Shown piece by piece: positions 1 to 8,803 of a DNA stretch of 64,000 bases. Location of the stretch: NCBI RefSeq assembly GCF_002917105.1, contig NZ_PQFZ01000001.1:186001-250000 (forward strand). Reading direction: 5' to 3'. A program made the position numbers and the translations under genes. Numbering within the stretch: the first letter of the stretch is position 1; the number at the start of each line of letters is the position of its first letter. Origin of the DNA: Allobosea psychrotolerans. GTDB lineage: Bacteria; Pseudomonadota; Alphaproteobacteria; Rhizobiales; Beijerinckiaceae. The notes beneath the pieces are model-generated. The model saw only the letters and a program-made list of their open reading frames with translations. It was not told the DNA's origin and searched no databases.

Positions 1-296
1 GGTATAACGGCTCCAAGGGGGCAGTGAACCTGCTCTCGAAATCGATGGCGGTGGAGCTTGCGCCCGACCGCATCCGCGTCAACGCGATTGCGCCTGTTGC
101 AGGCGAGACGCCGCTGCTCGCGACCTTCATGGGCGAGGACACGCCGGAGAAGCGCGCACAGTTCAAGGCGACGATCCCCTGGGGCCGGCTCTCGACGCCG
201 CAGGACATGGCCAATGCGGCGCTCTATCTCTGCTCGGACGATGCCGAGATGGTGACGGGGACGGTGCTGGCCGTGGACGGCGGGCGCTGCATCTGA
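1..296 (+). CDS. Short-chain dehydrogenase/reductase, C-terminal part (5' end outside window)
   Basis: The window opens inside this gene; the frame begins at base 3 and gives 97 residues before a TGA stop. The first visible residues, YNGSKGAV, carry the Tyr-x-x-x-Lys catalytic pair of classical short-chain dehydrogenases, followed by the ELAPDRIRVNAIAP segment and the terminal TG-x-x-L-x-VDGG stretch that ends the Rossmann fold. The enzyme should be a cytosolic NAD(P)-dependent oxidoreductase; the substrate cannot be told because the N-terminal cofactor motif and the substrate loop are outside or too generic. The family is certain, the reaction unknown. Confidence 0.9.
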   Translation, partial: YNGSKGAVNLLSKSMAVELAPDRIRVNAIAPVAGETPLLATFMGEDTPEKRAQFKATIPWGRLSTPQDMANAALYLCSDDAEMVTGTVLAVDGGRCI

Positions 297-395
297 GAGG
301 GCCTGCCAATCCGCCATCGCGGCCGCCTGACGCGACGTTCTGCGCTTCCGGTGCTCACGGAGGTTGATGGGGGGGCGTTGCGTCTGATGCAGAGC

Positions 396-529
396 GTCAT
401 CCCGTGCGCGTCGCGGCGCGAAGTGCCGCTACGCAGACACGGGACCGTCATCAGGAAAAGGCGCCCTTATCGTCGCGCGGTCCCGCATCTGCGCGGCGGC
501 ATTGCATGCCGCAGCGCGTGCGGGATGAC
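396..529. repeat. Palindromic intergenic repeat (GTCATCCCG arms)
   Basis: The stretch starts with GTCATCCCG (396-404) and ends with its exact reverse complement CGGGATGAC (521-529). The following bases of each arm also match in part (GTGCGCG against CGCGTGC). It fills the gap between the dehydrogenase and the convergent metallophosphoesterase. Its outer arms resemble those at 3538-3667, 8636-8774 and 53686-53812, so it looks like a dispersed palindromic repeat rather than a single-use terminator. Confidence 0.6.
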
Positions 530-534
530 ACCGC

Positions 535-1428
535 TCAGACCGGTTTCGCGTGCAGCGCGATGTCCTGGCGCAGCATCACGGTGCCGTCGGCCTCGAAGCC
601 GCGCTGCTCGACGCTGATCTGGGGGGCGCTTGCGTCGCCCTCGATCTTGAACAGATGCCAGGTCGCCCTCTCGCCATGGCCAAGCGGGCCGATCGAGGCC
701 GAGGGCACGCCGACGATGGGCACGTCGCGGCCCAGCCCCGGCCGCCAGGCCAGCGAGAATGTATGGTTGTGGCCGTGCAGGATCAGATCGGCGCCGCTGC
801 GCGCGAGCATCGCCTCGAAAGCCTCGGCATCGACGAGCTCGCGCGCGCGCCGCGCCCCGCCGACATAGGGAGGATGATGGATCAGCACGACACGGATCAG
901 CCCCTCGTCGCGGGCCCGATTCAGCAGGACCTCGGCCTTGGCGATCTGCGCCTGGCCGAGGCGCCCCGTCGCCATGAGAGGCAGGGTCGGAATGCCGCTG
1001 TTGAGGCCGATCAGCGCGACCGGGCCACGACGACGATACCAGGGATAGCCGGCCGCGCCCTCGTCATCGGCGCACCACGGGCCGAGATGGCTGGCAAGCG
1101 GCTTCAGGGATGAGGGGGCATAGGCGTCGTGATTGCCCGGCACGAAGCTGACGGAATCGCGGGGGCCGAGCGTGTCGAGAAAGGTGACGGCTGTCTTGAA
1201 TTCGTTGGGAAGGCCGATATGGGCGACATCGCCGGTGCAGGCGACATGGTCGGGCGCCTGTGCACGGATATCGGCGACGATCAGCGCCAGCACGTTCATG
1301 TCATGGGCGTGGCGCCGCTTGCGCCGCCAATTGACATAGCCCGTCGCACGCTTGCCCAGGAGCTGGTGCAGCGAAAAACCGGCGAGAGGGCCGAGATGGG
1401 GGTCGGACAGATGCGCGAGCTTGAACAC
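535..1428 (-). CDS. Metallophosphoesterase
   Basis: A 297-residue calcineurin-like phosphoesterase. The metal-binding motifs are in the family order: DPH (residues 9-11), GD (66-67), GNHD (98-101), HH (184-185) and HGHNH (218-222), so the dinuclear metal site looks complete. The length and lack of a signal peptide fit a cytosolic phosphodiesterase or phosphatase of the CpdA/Icc type. The substrate is not predictable from the motifs. It stands alone on the minus strand, convergent with the dehydrogenase across a palindromic repeat. Confidence 0.9.
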   Translation of the reverse strand: MFKLAHLSDPHLGPLAGFSLHQLLGKRATGYVNWRRKRRHAHDMNVLALIVADIRAQAPDHVACTGDVAHIGLPNEFKTAVTFLDTLGPRDSVSFVPGNHDAYAPSSLKPLASHLGPWCADDEGAAGYPWYRRRGPVALIGLNSGIPTLPLMATGRLGQAQIAKAEVLLNRARDEGLIRVVLIHHPPYVGGARRARELVDAEAFEAMLARSGADLILHGHNHTFSLAWRPGLGRDVPIVGVPSASIGPLGHGERATWHLFKIEGDASAPQISVEQRGFEADGTVMLRQDIALHAKPV

Positions 1429-1512
1429 AGCCTAAGCGCTTGCCCTTGCCGCCCGCCAGCCGTCAAGCGCGAAAGATGCGTCGATAGCGACGCAAGCCTC
1501 GCGCTGGTCGGC

Positions 1513-1629
1513 TCAGTTGGCGGTGCCGGTCAGTTCGGAGACGATGAACGAATCGGTCAGGGTGACGGCGGGCTTCCAGACATAGGCCGGCTTGGCGCGC
1601 AGGCGAGCAATAATGAAAGAGAGTAGCAT
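1513..1629 (-). CDS. Possible small protein, 38 residues
   Basis: In the 338-base gap between the metallophosphoesterase and the Nudix gene, an ATG at 1629 opens a 38-residue frame preceded by AGGAA at a usable distance. The predicted peptide begins MLLSFIIARLRAKPAYVW, a short hydrophobic then basic start reminiscent of small DUF1127-type peptides, and ends SELTGTAN. I do not recognise it. An in-frame upstream extension to 1737 exists but has no better start signal. Support is only the plausible ribosome site and composition. Confidence 0.35.
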   Translation of the reverse strand: MLLSFIIARLRAKPAYVWKPAVTLTDSFIVSELTGTAN

Positions 1630-1766
1630 GACGGGAGTTCCTGTTTGTGAGGCTGTCTTCTCTGCCTCGTTTGCGGCGCGTTTGTGACGTAACGGAACCG
1701 GAAACGGGCCTCTGCCATGCGTTATTTGCATAGACAATTAGGAGTTCGTTTGGATTTGACGAGTCC

Positions 1767-2291
1767 ATGACCGTGGAACGCACATCAGAGCCCCCTTCTG
1801 ACCGGCCGCCGGGGGCCGAGACCGGTCGAAGCTTGCCGCAAAAGATGCTTGGCCGGCTGCTGCACCTCTATTTCCGCATTGTGCGAGGCATGACGCTGGG
1901 CGTGCGGGCCGTGGTGCTGGACGACGAAGGCCGCGTCTTCCTGGTCCGCCATACCTACACCCCCGGCTGGCACCTGCCGGGTGGCGGCGTCGAGGTCGGC
2001 GAGACGCTCGAGGCGGCGCTGGCCAAGGAGCTGCGCGAGGAGGGCTGTATCCGGCTGACGGGGCCAGCGATGCTGCACGGCATGTTCTTCAACAGGGCGA
2101 TGTCGCGGCGCGACCATGTCGCGGTGTTCGTGGCGCGGGAGTTCGTGGTGGAGAGCGTCAAGCAGCCGGACCTGGAGATCGCCGAGTCGGGGTTCTTTCC
2201 GCTCGACGCGCTGCCGGAGGGGACGACGGCGGGGACGCGGCGAAGGCTGGGGGAGGTCGTGGAGAGGCGTATGGCGGGTGTGGACTGGTGA
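1767..2291 (+). CDS. Nudix hydrolase with a slightly degenerate Nudix box
   Basis: A 174-residue protein with a single Nudix domain from about residue 42 to the end, after a roughly 40-residue polar and basic leader. The domain shows GWHLPGGGVEVGE followed by LAKELREEGCI. Against the consensus G-x5-E-x7-R-E-U-x-E-E-x-G-U, the Arg is Lys and the late Gly is Cys, while the metal-binding Glu residues are kept. It should cleave a nucleoside diphosphate linked to another moiety; the substrate is unknown. It is monocistronic, divergent from the metallophosphoesterase side. Confidence 0.85.
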   Translation: MTVERTSEPPSDRPPGAETGRSLPQKMLGRLLHLYFRIVRGMTLGVRAVVLDDEGRVFLVRHTYTPGWHLPGGGVEVGETLEAALAKELREEGCIRLTGPAMLHGMFFNRAMSRRDHVAVFVAREFVVESVKQPDLEIAESGFFPLDALPEGTTAGTRRRLGEVVERRMAGVDW

Positions 2292-2358
2292 AGTCCGTTC
2301 AGCATGGGAATTGGCCGCCCGCTTCCCTGCTGTTCGATTTGCAACGGGGACTCGGAAG

Positions 2359-2808
2359 ATGTCGATCAAGGCTGAAGAGTTCGACGACCTTAGGGCTTGG
2401 TGCGCTCTCATGATCGAGCTTGCTATACCGTTGCCACCCGGTCTTCCGTTGGAAGCGCACCCGATTACGCTGCTAGACGCAATGGCAAACAAGGCGCCAT
2501 CACGTGCACGGCAGGGGCTCGCAATGGCAATTGGTGATTTAGTCGAAGCGACGGCTCATCTTGCACCTGCCGATATTGCAAACGTTGACGCACACTTTTC
2601 CAAGGCCAATTTGCCGACGCTTTCCACCATCCGGCTTCGCTTTCAGAGGCAAATAAATGGCATCCTGAGGCGGGGGGCGGTTCGGAACGAAGTTGAATAC
2701 CACGCCCTTCGCAATGTGGCGGAAAGCGCTATCGACGAAGGAGACCAGCGGCGGCTTTGGGCATTGCTCGACGCTTACAAGGGGGAGCGGACAGAGCGGC
2801 GAACTTGA
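2359..2808 (+). CDS. Hypothetical protein, 149 residues, lower GC than neighbours
   Basis: Not recognised. The ATG at 2359 is chosen because the upstream part of the open frame overlaps the Nudix gene and GGGACTCGGAAG stands just before 2359. The product is mostly helical in appearance, rich in Ala, Leu and charged residues, without signal peptide, membrane segment or cysteine motif. Base composition and codon use (CTA, GCA, GAA, TTG) are more AT-rich than the surrounding genes, which hints at later acquisition. No partner gene is evident; it lies between two unrelated enzymes on the same strand. Confidence 0.6.
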   Translation: MSIKAEEFDDLRAWCALMIELAIPLPPGLPLEAHPITLLDAMANKAPSRARQGLAMAIGDLVEATAHLAPADIANVDAHFSKANLPTLSTIRLRFQRQINGILRRGAVRNEVEYHALRNVAESAIDEGDQRRLWALLDAYKGERTERRT

Positions 2809-3029
2809 ATGTCTGCAATGGCCCGGAGCCGGACCCTTCCATCCGAGGCAATCCCGATGGACGCCCGCCCGCCACTCTGCTACAGCCCGCCGCCATGACG
2901 AACGGGCAACGCCTTTCCACCCTGCGACGACCGGCGCGCTGAGCGCGCCCTCGAGGCATGCCGCCGATGCGCGGCCATGTCCTCGCCATCCTCTCCGCAG
3001 GTTTCTGCCCGCCCGCAGGTTTGCCCGTC

Positions 3030-3530
3030 ATGACCTCCTTGCCTTTGACCATTCGCCATGAGCTTCCCGCCGATGCCGCCGCGATCGAGCGCCTGCATGA
3101 GCGCGCCTTCGGGCCGGGGCGTTTCGCGCGCACGGCTTTCCGTCTGCGCGAGGGCGTGCCGCCCGATGCGAACCTGACCTTCGCCGCCCATGTCGGCACG
3201 TTTCTGGTCGGCTCGATCAGGGTGACGCCGGTTTCTGCGGGCGGCAACACCGCTCTTATGCTGGGGCCGCTGACGGTCGATCCGGCTTTTGAGGGACGCG
3301 GCATCGGGGCGGCCCTGATGAACCGCTCGATCGAGGCGGCGCGGGCCGCAGGGTACGACCTGATCATGCTGGTGGGGGATGCACCCTATTATGCCCGCTT
3401 CGGCTTCAGGCCGATCCCGCCGGGCCAGCTCGTCTTGCCGGGGCCGGCAGACCCGGCGCGTTTCCTCGCGCTCGAACTGGTCGAGGGCGTGCTGGCGCAG
3501 CGCAAGGGCGCCGTCATGGCGTATCGCTGA
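3030..3530 (+). CDS. GNAT-family N-acetyltransferase (YhbS-like)
   Basis: A 166-residue acyl-CoA-dependent N-acetyltransferase. The acetyl-CoA motif A is visible as LGPLTVDPAFEGRGIGAALM, and the DAPYYARFGF block downstream is typical of the YhbS/Eis-like branch. The ATG at 3030 is preferred to one at 2958 because the domain begins with LTIRHELPADAAAIERLH directly after it; the extra 24 residues look non-homologous. The acceptor substrate is unknown. The gene ends eight bases before a palindromic repeat that separates it from the convergent membrane protein gene. Confidence 0.88.
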   Translation: MTSLPLTIRHELPADAAAIERLHERAFGPGRFARTAFRLREGVPPDANLTFAAHVGTFLVGSIRVTPVSAGGNTALMLGPLTVDPAFEGRGIGAALMNRSIEAARAAGYDLIMLVGDAPYYARFGFRPIPPGQLVLPGPADPARFLALELVEGVLAQRKGAVMAYR

Positions 3531-3537
3531 GGGGCGT

Positions 3538-3667
3538 GTCATTCCGGGGCTCGGCGAAGCCGGGAACCCGGAACCCATGACTGGGTGAGGCCTTGGCTAT
3601 GCGCCGTCGAAAACGCTCGCCCGGTCGTGGGTTCCGGGTTCGGCCCTTTGGGCCGCCCGGGAATGAC
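3538..3667. repeat. Palindromic intergenic repeat (GTCATTCC arms)
   Basis: It begins GTCATTCCGGGG and ends with CCCGGGAATGAC, with internal inverted matches (CCCGGAACCCATGAC on the left against GTGGGTTCCGGG on the right). It occupies all the space between the convergent GNAT and 698-residue membrane protein genes, where it could end transcription from both sides. A relative sits at 53686-53812 between moaE and moaD. Confidence 0.7.
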
Positions 3668-3671
3668 AGGG

Positions 3672-5768
3672 TTATGCTGTGTCCGGGCGTCGATTGAACC
3701 TGCGCCCGCTCTCGCCCAGCCAGCCGGCGACGAGCGCGCCGAACAGCAGCGCCAGACCGAGCAGGCCGATGAAGAGCGGCGAGATCTGGACGCCGCGCAC
3801 GATGCCGGAATCGCTGATGCGCAGGCCGATCCAGTCAGAGCCGGCGAATTGCGATCCGGACCGTATCGGCACGATGCGCGGAATGGTCACGTTCGAGCCG
3901 ATCTCCTGGCCGATCCGTCGTGACGAGCCGCCGCTGGCCTCGGCCAGGGTCTGAAGCTGGGCCGGGTTGCTGACCACCTCCATCAATTCGCGCGGATTCT
4001 CGGGGCCGACACTGGCGAAGGCGGTGAGATTGTCGGCCGCGACGCGGTGCAGGCCGAATTCGCTGGTCGGGATGCGCGCGGTGAAGAGGCCGGGCCGGCC
4101 GGCTTCGAGCGGCACGGAGCGCGATTGCCCGTCCGGTCCCGTGATGGTCACGGGGGAAGGCGTGTCGCCCAGCGTCTGGCGCTCGACTTCGATGACGCCG
4201 CCGCGGGCCGAGGCGCGCAGCGCTTCCTCTTCCAGCTCCGGTTCCTTCATCAGCCAGTGGCTGAGCCGGCGCAGCAAATCGAGATAGGGGCCGCCATCGC
4301 GAAAGCCGCGCGCCCAGAGCCAGGCATGGTCGGAGAGGAAGAGCGCGACGCGGCCCTTCTGCTCGCGCGCCAGCATCAGCAAAGGCCGCTCGCCGGGGCC
4401 GGTCATCACGGCCGAACCGGTGCGGGCGCGGGCGCCGACCATGCGCAGCCATTCGCCCCAGCGCGGCGGCTCGACCTCGGAGCCCGGCAGGTCGCGGGTG
4501 ACGGGGTGGCGCTTGCCGGGTTCGCTGACATGGGCGCGATAGGCCTCGTCGATCACGGAGCCATCCGGCACGGCAGGCAGGATCTGGCCCAAGGGCGTGC
4601 GCGACAGGCTTTGCGAGCCGGCATATTCCGGCCCGGCCGCGATCAGCAGCGCGCCGCCCTCGCGGACATAACGGACGATGTTGTCGAAATAGATCAGCGG
4701 CAGGATCGATTGGTTGGCATAGCGGTCGAAGATGATCAGGTCGAATTCCTTGATCTTGACCTGGAACAACTCGCGCGTCGGGAAGGCGATCAGTGAAAGC
4801 TCGTTGATCGGCGTGCCGTCCTGCTTCTCCGGCGGGCGCAGGATGGTGAAATGCACGAGGTCGATATTGGCGTCGGCCTTGAGCAGGTTGCGCCAGGTGC
4901 GCTCGCCCGGATGCGGCTCGCCCGAGACCAGGAGCACGCGCAGCTTGTCGCGCACGCCTTCGATGGTGATCACGGCGCGGTTGTTGGCGAGGGTGAGCTC
5001 GTTCTCGAGCGGATCGGCTTCGATCTCGACGACATTGGGGCCGCCGCGATCGATCCGGATCGGCACCTGCACGATCTCGCCGGCGGTGACCTCGCGGCGC
5101 GCGATGATCTCGCCGTCGCGGCGGATGGTCAGCCCGGCCCGGCCCGGTCCGCCTCTCTCGACGACGCGCAGGCGGACGTTCTGGTCCTTGCCGACGATGC
5201 CGAAGCGCGGCGAATCGACCAGCACGATGCGGCGGTCGATCTCGGCGTTGCGCCCCGTGGTCAGCACATGCAGCGGCGCGCGCAGGCCGAGCGCCTCGGC
5301 ATTAGAGGGGGCGTCATGGGCGAGGCCGTCGGTGATCATGATCGCGCCGGCGACGCGCTCGGAGGGCACGTCGGCAAGGCTTGCGGCCAGCGCCTCGAAC
5401 AGGCGGGTGCCGTCGCCCGAACCTTGCGCATCGCGAACCTCGACGATACGCGATTCGACATTGTTCAGGCCGCGCAATTGGCGCTCGACCTCGGCCTGGG
5501 CGGCCTGCGTCTGTGCCGCGCGGTCGGCCAACCGGTTCGAGCCGGAGCGGTCGACCACGACCGAGACCACGTCCTTGACCGGCTCGCGGTCCTCGAAGAC
5601 GAGCGAGGGGTCGGCCAAGGTCAGCGTCAGCATGACGAGCGCGAGCGCGCGCAGGATGGCGCTGCGCCCCGCCAGCACGATTGCCGCGCCGGCTGCGAGC
5701 GCAGCCAGCAGGCTCAAGCCTATCAGCAGCGGCAGCGGCACCAGCGGGGCAAAGGAGAGGCTCCACAT
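3672..5768 (-). CDS. Large membrane-anchored protein with VWA-like and glutamine-amidotransferase-like parts
   Basis: 698 residues. Two hydrophobic segments fill the first 55 residues and one more lies near the C terminus (SPLFIGLLGLALLFGALVAG), so the bulk should face the periplasm or form an extracytoplasmic module. After the first anchors, VVVDRSGSN resembles the DxSxS metal site of von Willebrand A domains. The middle (about 275-480) has the LRVLLVSGEPHPGE to GGALLIAAGPEYAG pattern of class I glutamine-amidotransferase-like domains, without an obvious catalytic Cys. It is the last gene of the MoxR-DUF58-BatA/DUF4159 cluster, starting three bases after its neighbour's stop. The molecular role is unknown. 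Confidence 0.8.
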   Translation of the reverse strand: MWSLSFAPLVPLPLLIGLSLLAALAAGAAIVLAGRSAILRALALVMLTLTLADPSLVFEDREPVKDVVSVVVDRSGSNRLADRAAQTQAAQAEVERQLRGLNNVESRIVEVRDAQGSGDGTRLFEALAASLADVPSERVAGAIMITDGLAHDAPSNAEALGLRAPLHVLTTGRNAEIDRRIVLVDSPRFGIVGKDQNVRLRVVERGGPGRAGLTIRRDGEIIARREVTAGEIVQVPIRIDRGGPNVVEIEADPLENELTLANNRAVITIEGVRDKLRVLLVSGEPHPGERTWRNLLKADANIDLVHFTILRPPEKQDGTPINELSLIAFPTRELFQVKIKEFDLIIFDRYANQSILPLIYFDNIVRYVREGGALLIAAGPEYAGSQSLSRTPLGQILPAVPDGSVIDEAYRAHVSEPGKRHPVTRDLPGSEVEPPRWGEWLRMVGARARTGSAVMTGPGERPLLMLAREQKGRVALFLSDHAWLWARGFRDGGPYLDLLRRLSHWLMKEPELEEEALRASARGGVIEVERQTLGDTPSPVTITGPDGQSRSVPLEAGRPGLFTARIPTSEFGLHRVAADNLTAFASVGPENPRELMEVVSNPAQLQTLAEASGGSSRRIGQEIGSNVTIPRIVPIRSGSQFAGSDWIGLRISDSGIVRGVQISPLFIGLLGLALLFGALVAGWLGESGRRFNRRPDTA

Positions 5769-5771
5769 GAC

Positions 5772-8591
5772 CTATTGTCCCAGACGCTCGAGGAGGGCCG
5801 GGACATGGACCTGGTCGGCCTTGTAGTTGCCGGTGAGCGCATACATCACAAGGTTGACGCCGGCCCTGAGCGCCATTTCGCGCTGGCGCGGATCGGAGCC
5901 CGACAGCGGCACCAAGGCGTCGCCGCGCCGGCCGACGGCCCAGGCGGAGGCGAGGTCGTTGGAGGTGATGACGATCGGCGAGACATTGTCGCCGGCACGC
6001 GCCGGGCGGCGGCCGTCCTCGCCGGCAGGGGGCAGGATCTCGACCCAGGTCGTGCCGGTGTCGTAGCGGCCGACGAAGCCGTCGAGGATGTAGAAGGTCT
6101 TGGTCAGGACATGGTCGCGCGGCAGCGGTTCGAGCTCGGGAATGTCGAGCGTCTGCAGCATGCGGCGCAACTGTTCGCCCTCGGGAGTGGTGCCGCCGCC
6201 GGGCCGTGCGCTCATCGCGTCGCGGGTGTCGAAGATCACGAGCCCGCCGCCCTTCATATAGGCTTCGAGCTTGCGCAGGGTCTCGGCGGCGGGGATCGGG
6301 CGGCCCGCCACGATCGGCCAGTACAGCACCGGAAAGAAGGCGAGTTCATCGCGGTCGGCATTGACGCCGACGGCCTCGCCGGGTTCCAGCGCGGTGCGCG
6401 CGCCGAGCACGATGTTGAGACCGGCAAGCCCGGCCCTTGACATGTCGTCGACGGCCTTGTCGCCGGTGACGACATAAGCCAGCCGGGTCACGGCACCCGC
6501 TGCGAAAAGCTCGCGCGGGATCGGCGGGCGGTCGTCCGCCGGGGCTGCCGGCACGGCTTGAGCGCGCGCCATTTCCGGCGTTGCGGTGCCGACGAGCACG
6601 AGCGCCAGCAGGATCGCTGCCGGCGCGGCGCGCCCTGCACGGCGCGCAATGTTCAGCCGGCCGCCGAGCCAGAGCGTCGCCAGCGTGTCGGCGATCAGGC
6701 ACAGCAGCGCCAGCACCAGCAACTGCGGGCGGATGTCGAACGCGACCGGCTTGTCGACCGGCAGGATCGGCGCGCCGAGCGCTGCCAGATCGATCGCGCT
6801 GAGGCTGTCGGCCGGGTTCAGGGCGTTCACCGCGAGCGAGCCGTCGGTGGGGCCGTAGATGCCTGGCGGATGCGCCAAGGTCGCCCGTCCGGCGAAGGTC
6901 CGGGCCACCGGCTGGGCGGTCGCGGGCGGACTGCGGAAGGCGCCGTGGCCATCGAGCACACGGGTCGGCGACAGCGTGTCCACGCGCGCATCCTCTCCTT
7001 TAGCCTCGCTCGGCCCGGTTCCGGCAAGGTTGACGACTTTGCGCAGCATATCGACGAACAAACCCGAGAGCGGCAGGTTCGACCATGTCGTGTCGGCGGT
7101 GACATGCATCATCGCGATCATGCCGTCGCCACGGCGTTCGCCTGTGACGACCGGCGTGCCGTCCTCCAGTGCAGCCCAGGTCTTCCTGGCGAGGTCAGCC
7201 TCGGGCTCGGCCAGGATTTGCCTGGAGACGCGGACATCGTCGTTGATGGCGATGCCGAAGAAGGGGCTCTCGCGCGTAAAGGGGGCGAGCTTGCGCGGGG
7301 TCTCCCAGGAGAGGCCGCCGCCGAGCGTGCGGCCGCCACGGCGCAGGCGCACCGGCGTGAGGTCATCGGTCGCTGCCGCCAGCCGCGCTCCGGCGAAGCG
7401 CAGCAATACGCCGCCGCGCTGGATGAAGCTGTTGATCTTGCCGACCGTGTCACCATCGAGCGCGCCGATATCGGCGAGCACCAGCACGGAGAGGTTTTGC
7501 GCCAATAATTCGCCGATCGGGTCGGTCGAACCCGGGCGCGGCTCGCGGATCTCGGCGAAGGGGGAAAGCGCGCGCGAGACGTAGTAGGTCGGTGAAAGCA
7601 GCGGCTGGGCCGTGTCGGTGGTGGTGCCGGAGACGATGCCGACGCGCCGGCGCTTGGCGCGGTCGTCGAGCAGCGCCACGGCGGCCGCGCTGCGCTCGCC
7701 CACGATCTCGATCCGGGATACGGCGTTGCGAACCTCGATCGGCAAGGTCAGGCGCGCCGAGGTCTGCAGGTCCGAGCCGTTGAAGATGAAAGGCGCGTCG
7801 CCGAGCGGGAGCCCCTTGAGATCGAGTGCGCGGACATGGCCCGTGGCAGTGGCGGCGCCGGTGGGGCGCAGCACCTTCACGGCAAGCGCGCCGGCGAGGT
7901 TCTCGGGCGATGTCAGGGCGAGCTGGCCGGGGGAGCCGGCATGGATCGAGAGCCGGCGGGCATCGGCTTCCTGCTTCAGCCGGGCGAGGAAGGGGCCGTC
8001 ATCCGCGATCGAAAGGCCATCGCTGACCCAGACGGTCTCGGCCTCGGGCGCGCTGCGCAGGAAGGCCTCGATACGCTGGAGATGGGCGGAGCGGTCGGGC
8101 GCATGCGGCTGCAGCGCCAAGGCGCGCAACCGGTCGAGCGCGGCACGAGGCTCCGACAAGGTGATTTCACCGGGCGCCTCGGCAAGGCCGACGATGGCGA
8201 CGGGGCGGCCTTCGCGGGCGGCGGCGGCGAGGCGGGATTCGGAGATCGCCTGCCGTTCGGGCCAATCCGTCGCAGCGCCGAAACCGTTATCGATCAGCAG
8301 CAGCATCGGGCCGCGCATCGGGCCGGCCTCACGCGGCGGATTCCAGACCGGGCCGGCGACGGCGAGGATCGCGAGCGCCGCGACGGCCATGCGCAACGCC
8401 AGCAGCCACCAGGGCGTATGGGCCGGCATTTCCCGTTTGGCGATGAGGTCCGCCATGATCTTGAGCGGCGGAAAATCGATGCGTCTCGGGCGCGGCGGGG
8501 TCACGCGCAGGATCAGCCACAGCGCCGGCAGCAAAGCCAGCGCGGCGAGCGCCAGCGGGGCGGAGAAGGCGATCGGCAGGGAGCTCAACAT
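5772..8591 (-). CDS. BatA-domain / DUF4159-domain membrane protein
   Basis: 939 residues. The N terminus has a hydrophobic segment, an arginine-rich linker and RPRRIDFPPLKIMADL, then a second hydrophobic segment ending AGPVWNPP, the layout of the aerotolerance BatA N-terminal domain. A degenerate VWA core follows (LLLIDNGFGAATDW; metal-site serines absent). A third hydrophobic stretch near residue 650-700 leads to the C-terminal DUF4159 domain (TRLAYVVTGDKAVDDMS to VHVPALLERLGQ). It sits between DUF58 and the 698-residue protein on the same strand. In related clusters these proteins are thought to work with a MoxR ATPase on envelope proteins; the exact role here is inference. Confidence 0.85.
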   Translation of the reverse strand: MLSSLPIAFSAPLALAALALLPALWLILRVTPPRPRRIDFPPLKIMADLIAKREMPAHTPWWLLALRMAVAALAILAVAGPVWNPPREAGPMRGPMLLLIDNGFGAATDWPERQAISESRLAAAAREGRPVAIVGLAEAPGEITLSEPRAALDRLRALALQPHAPDRSAHLQRIEAFLRSAPEAETVWVSDGLSIADDGPFLARLKQEADARRLSIHAGSPGQLALTSPENLAGALAVKVLRPTGAATATGHVRALDLKGLPLGDAPFIFNGSDLQTSARLTLPIEVRNAVSRIEIVGERSAAAVALLDDRAKRRRVGIVSGTTTDTAQPLLSPTYYVSRALSPFAEIREPRPGSTDPIGELLAQNLSVLVLADIGALDGDTVGKINSFIQRGGVLLRFAGARLAAATDDLTPVRLRRGGRTLGGGLSWETPRKLAPFTRESPFFGIAINDDVRVSRQILAEPEADLARKTWAALEDGTPVVTGERRGDGMIAMMHVTADTTWSNLPLSGLFVDMLRKVVNLAGTGPSEAKGEDARVDTLSPTRVLDGHGAFRSPPATAQPVARTFAGRATLAHPPGIYGPTDGSLAVNALNPADSLSAIDLAALGAPILPVDKPVAFDIRPQLLVLALLCLIADTLATLWLGGRLNIARRAGRAAPAAILLALVLVGTATPEMARAQAVPAAPADDRPPIPRELFAAGAVTRLAYVVTGDKAVDDMSRAGLAGLNIVLGARTALEPGEAVGVNADRDELAFFPVLYWPIVAGRPIPAAETLRKLEAYMKGGGLVIFDTRDAMSARPGGGTTPEGEQLRRMLQTLDIPELEPLPRDHVLTKTFYILDGFVGRYDTGTTWVEILPPAGEDGRRPARAGDNVSPIVITSNDLASAWAVGRRGDALVPLSGSDPRQREMALRAGVNLVMYALTGNYKADQVHVPALLERLGQ

Positions 8592-8635
8592 GAGGGCTGC
8601 TCCCTCTCACTTGCCGGTTTCTCACTGAAACACCG

Positions 8636-8774
8636 CGTCCCGGATGCAGCCCTCGGGTCCGATCTTCGATCGGCCCAAGGATAAACTCCGCGAGGATCCG
8701 GGAGCCACCGTAGAACTCCGGAGTCCTTCCATGGATCCCGGATCTGCGCCGCTGCGCGGCTTGTCCGGGATGAC
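8636..8774. repeat. Palindromic intergenic repeat
   Basis: The segment starts GTCCCGGATG and ends CCGGGATGAC, with internal inverted pairs (GATCCGGGAG near GATCCCGGATC, and GCGCCGCTGCGCGGC). It fills the gap between the DUF4159 gene and the upstream DUF58 gene, so the two downstream genes may have their own promoter or reduced read-through. Confidence 0.55.
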
Positions 8775-8803
8775 GTAATGGTTCCGGGCAAATCTGTCAT
8801 GGC

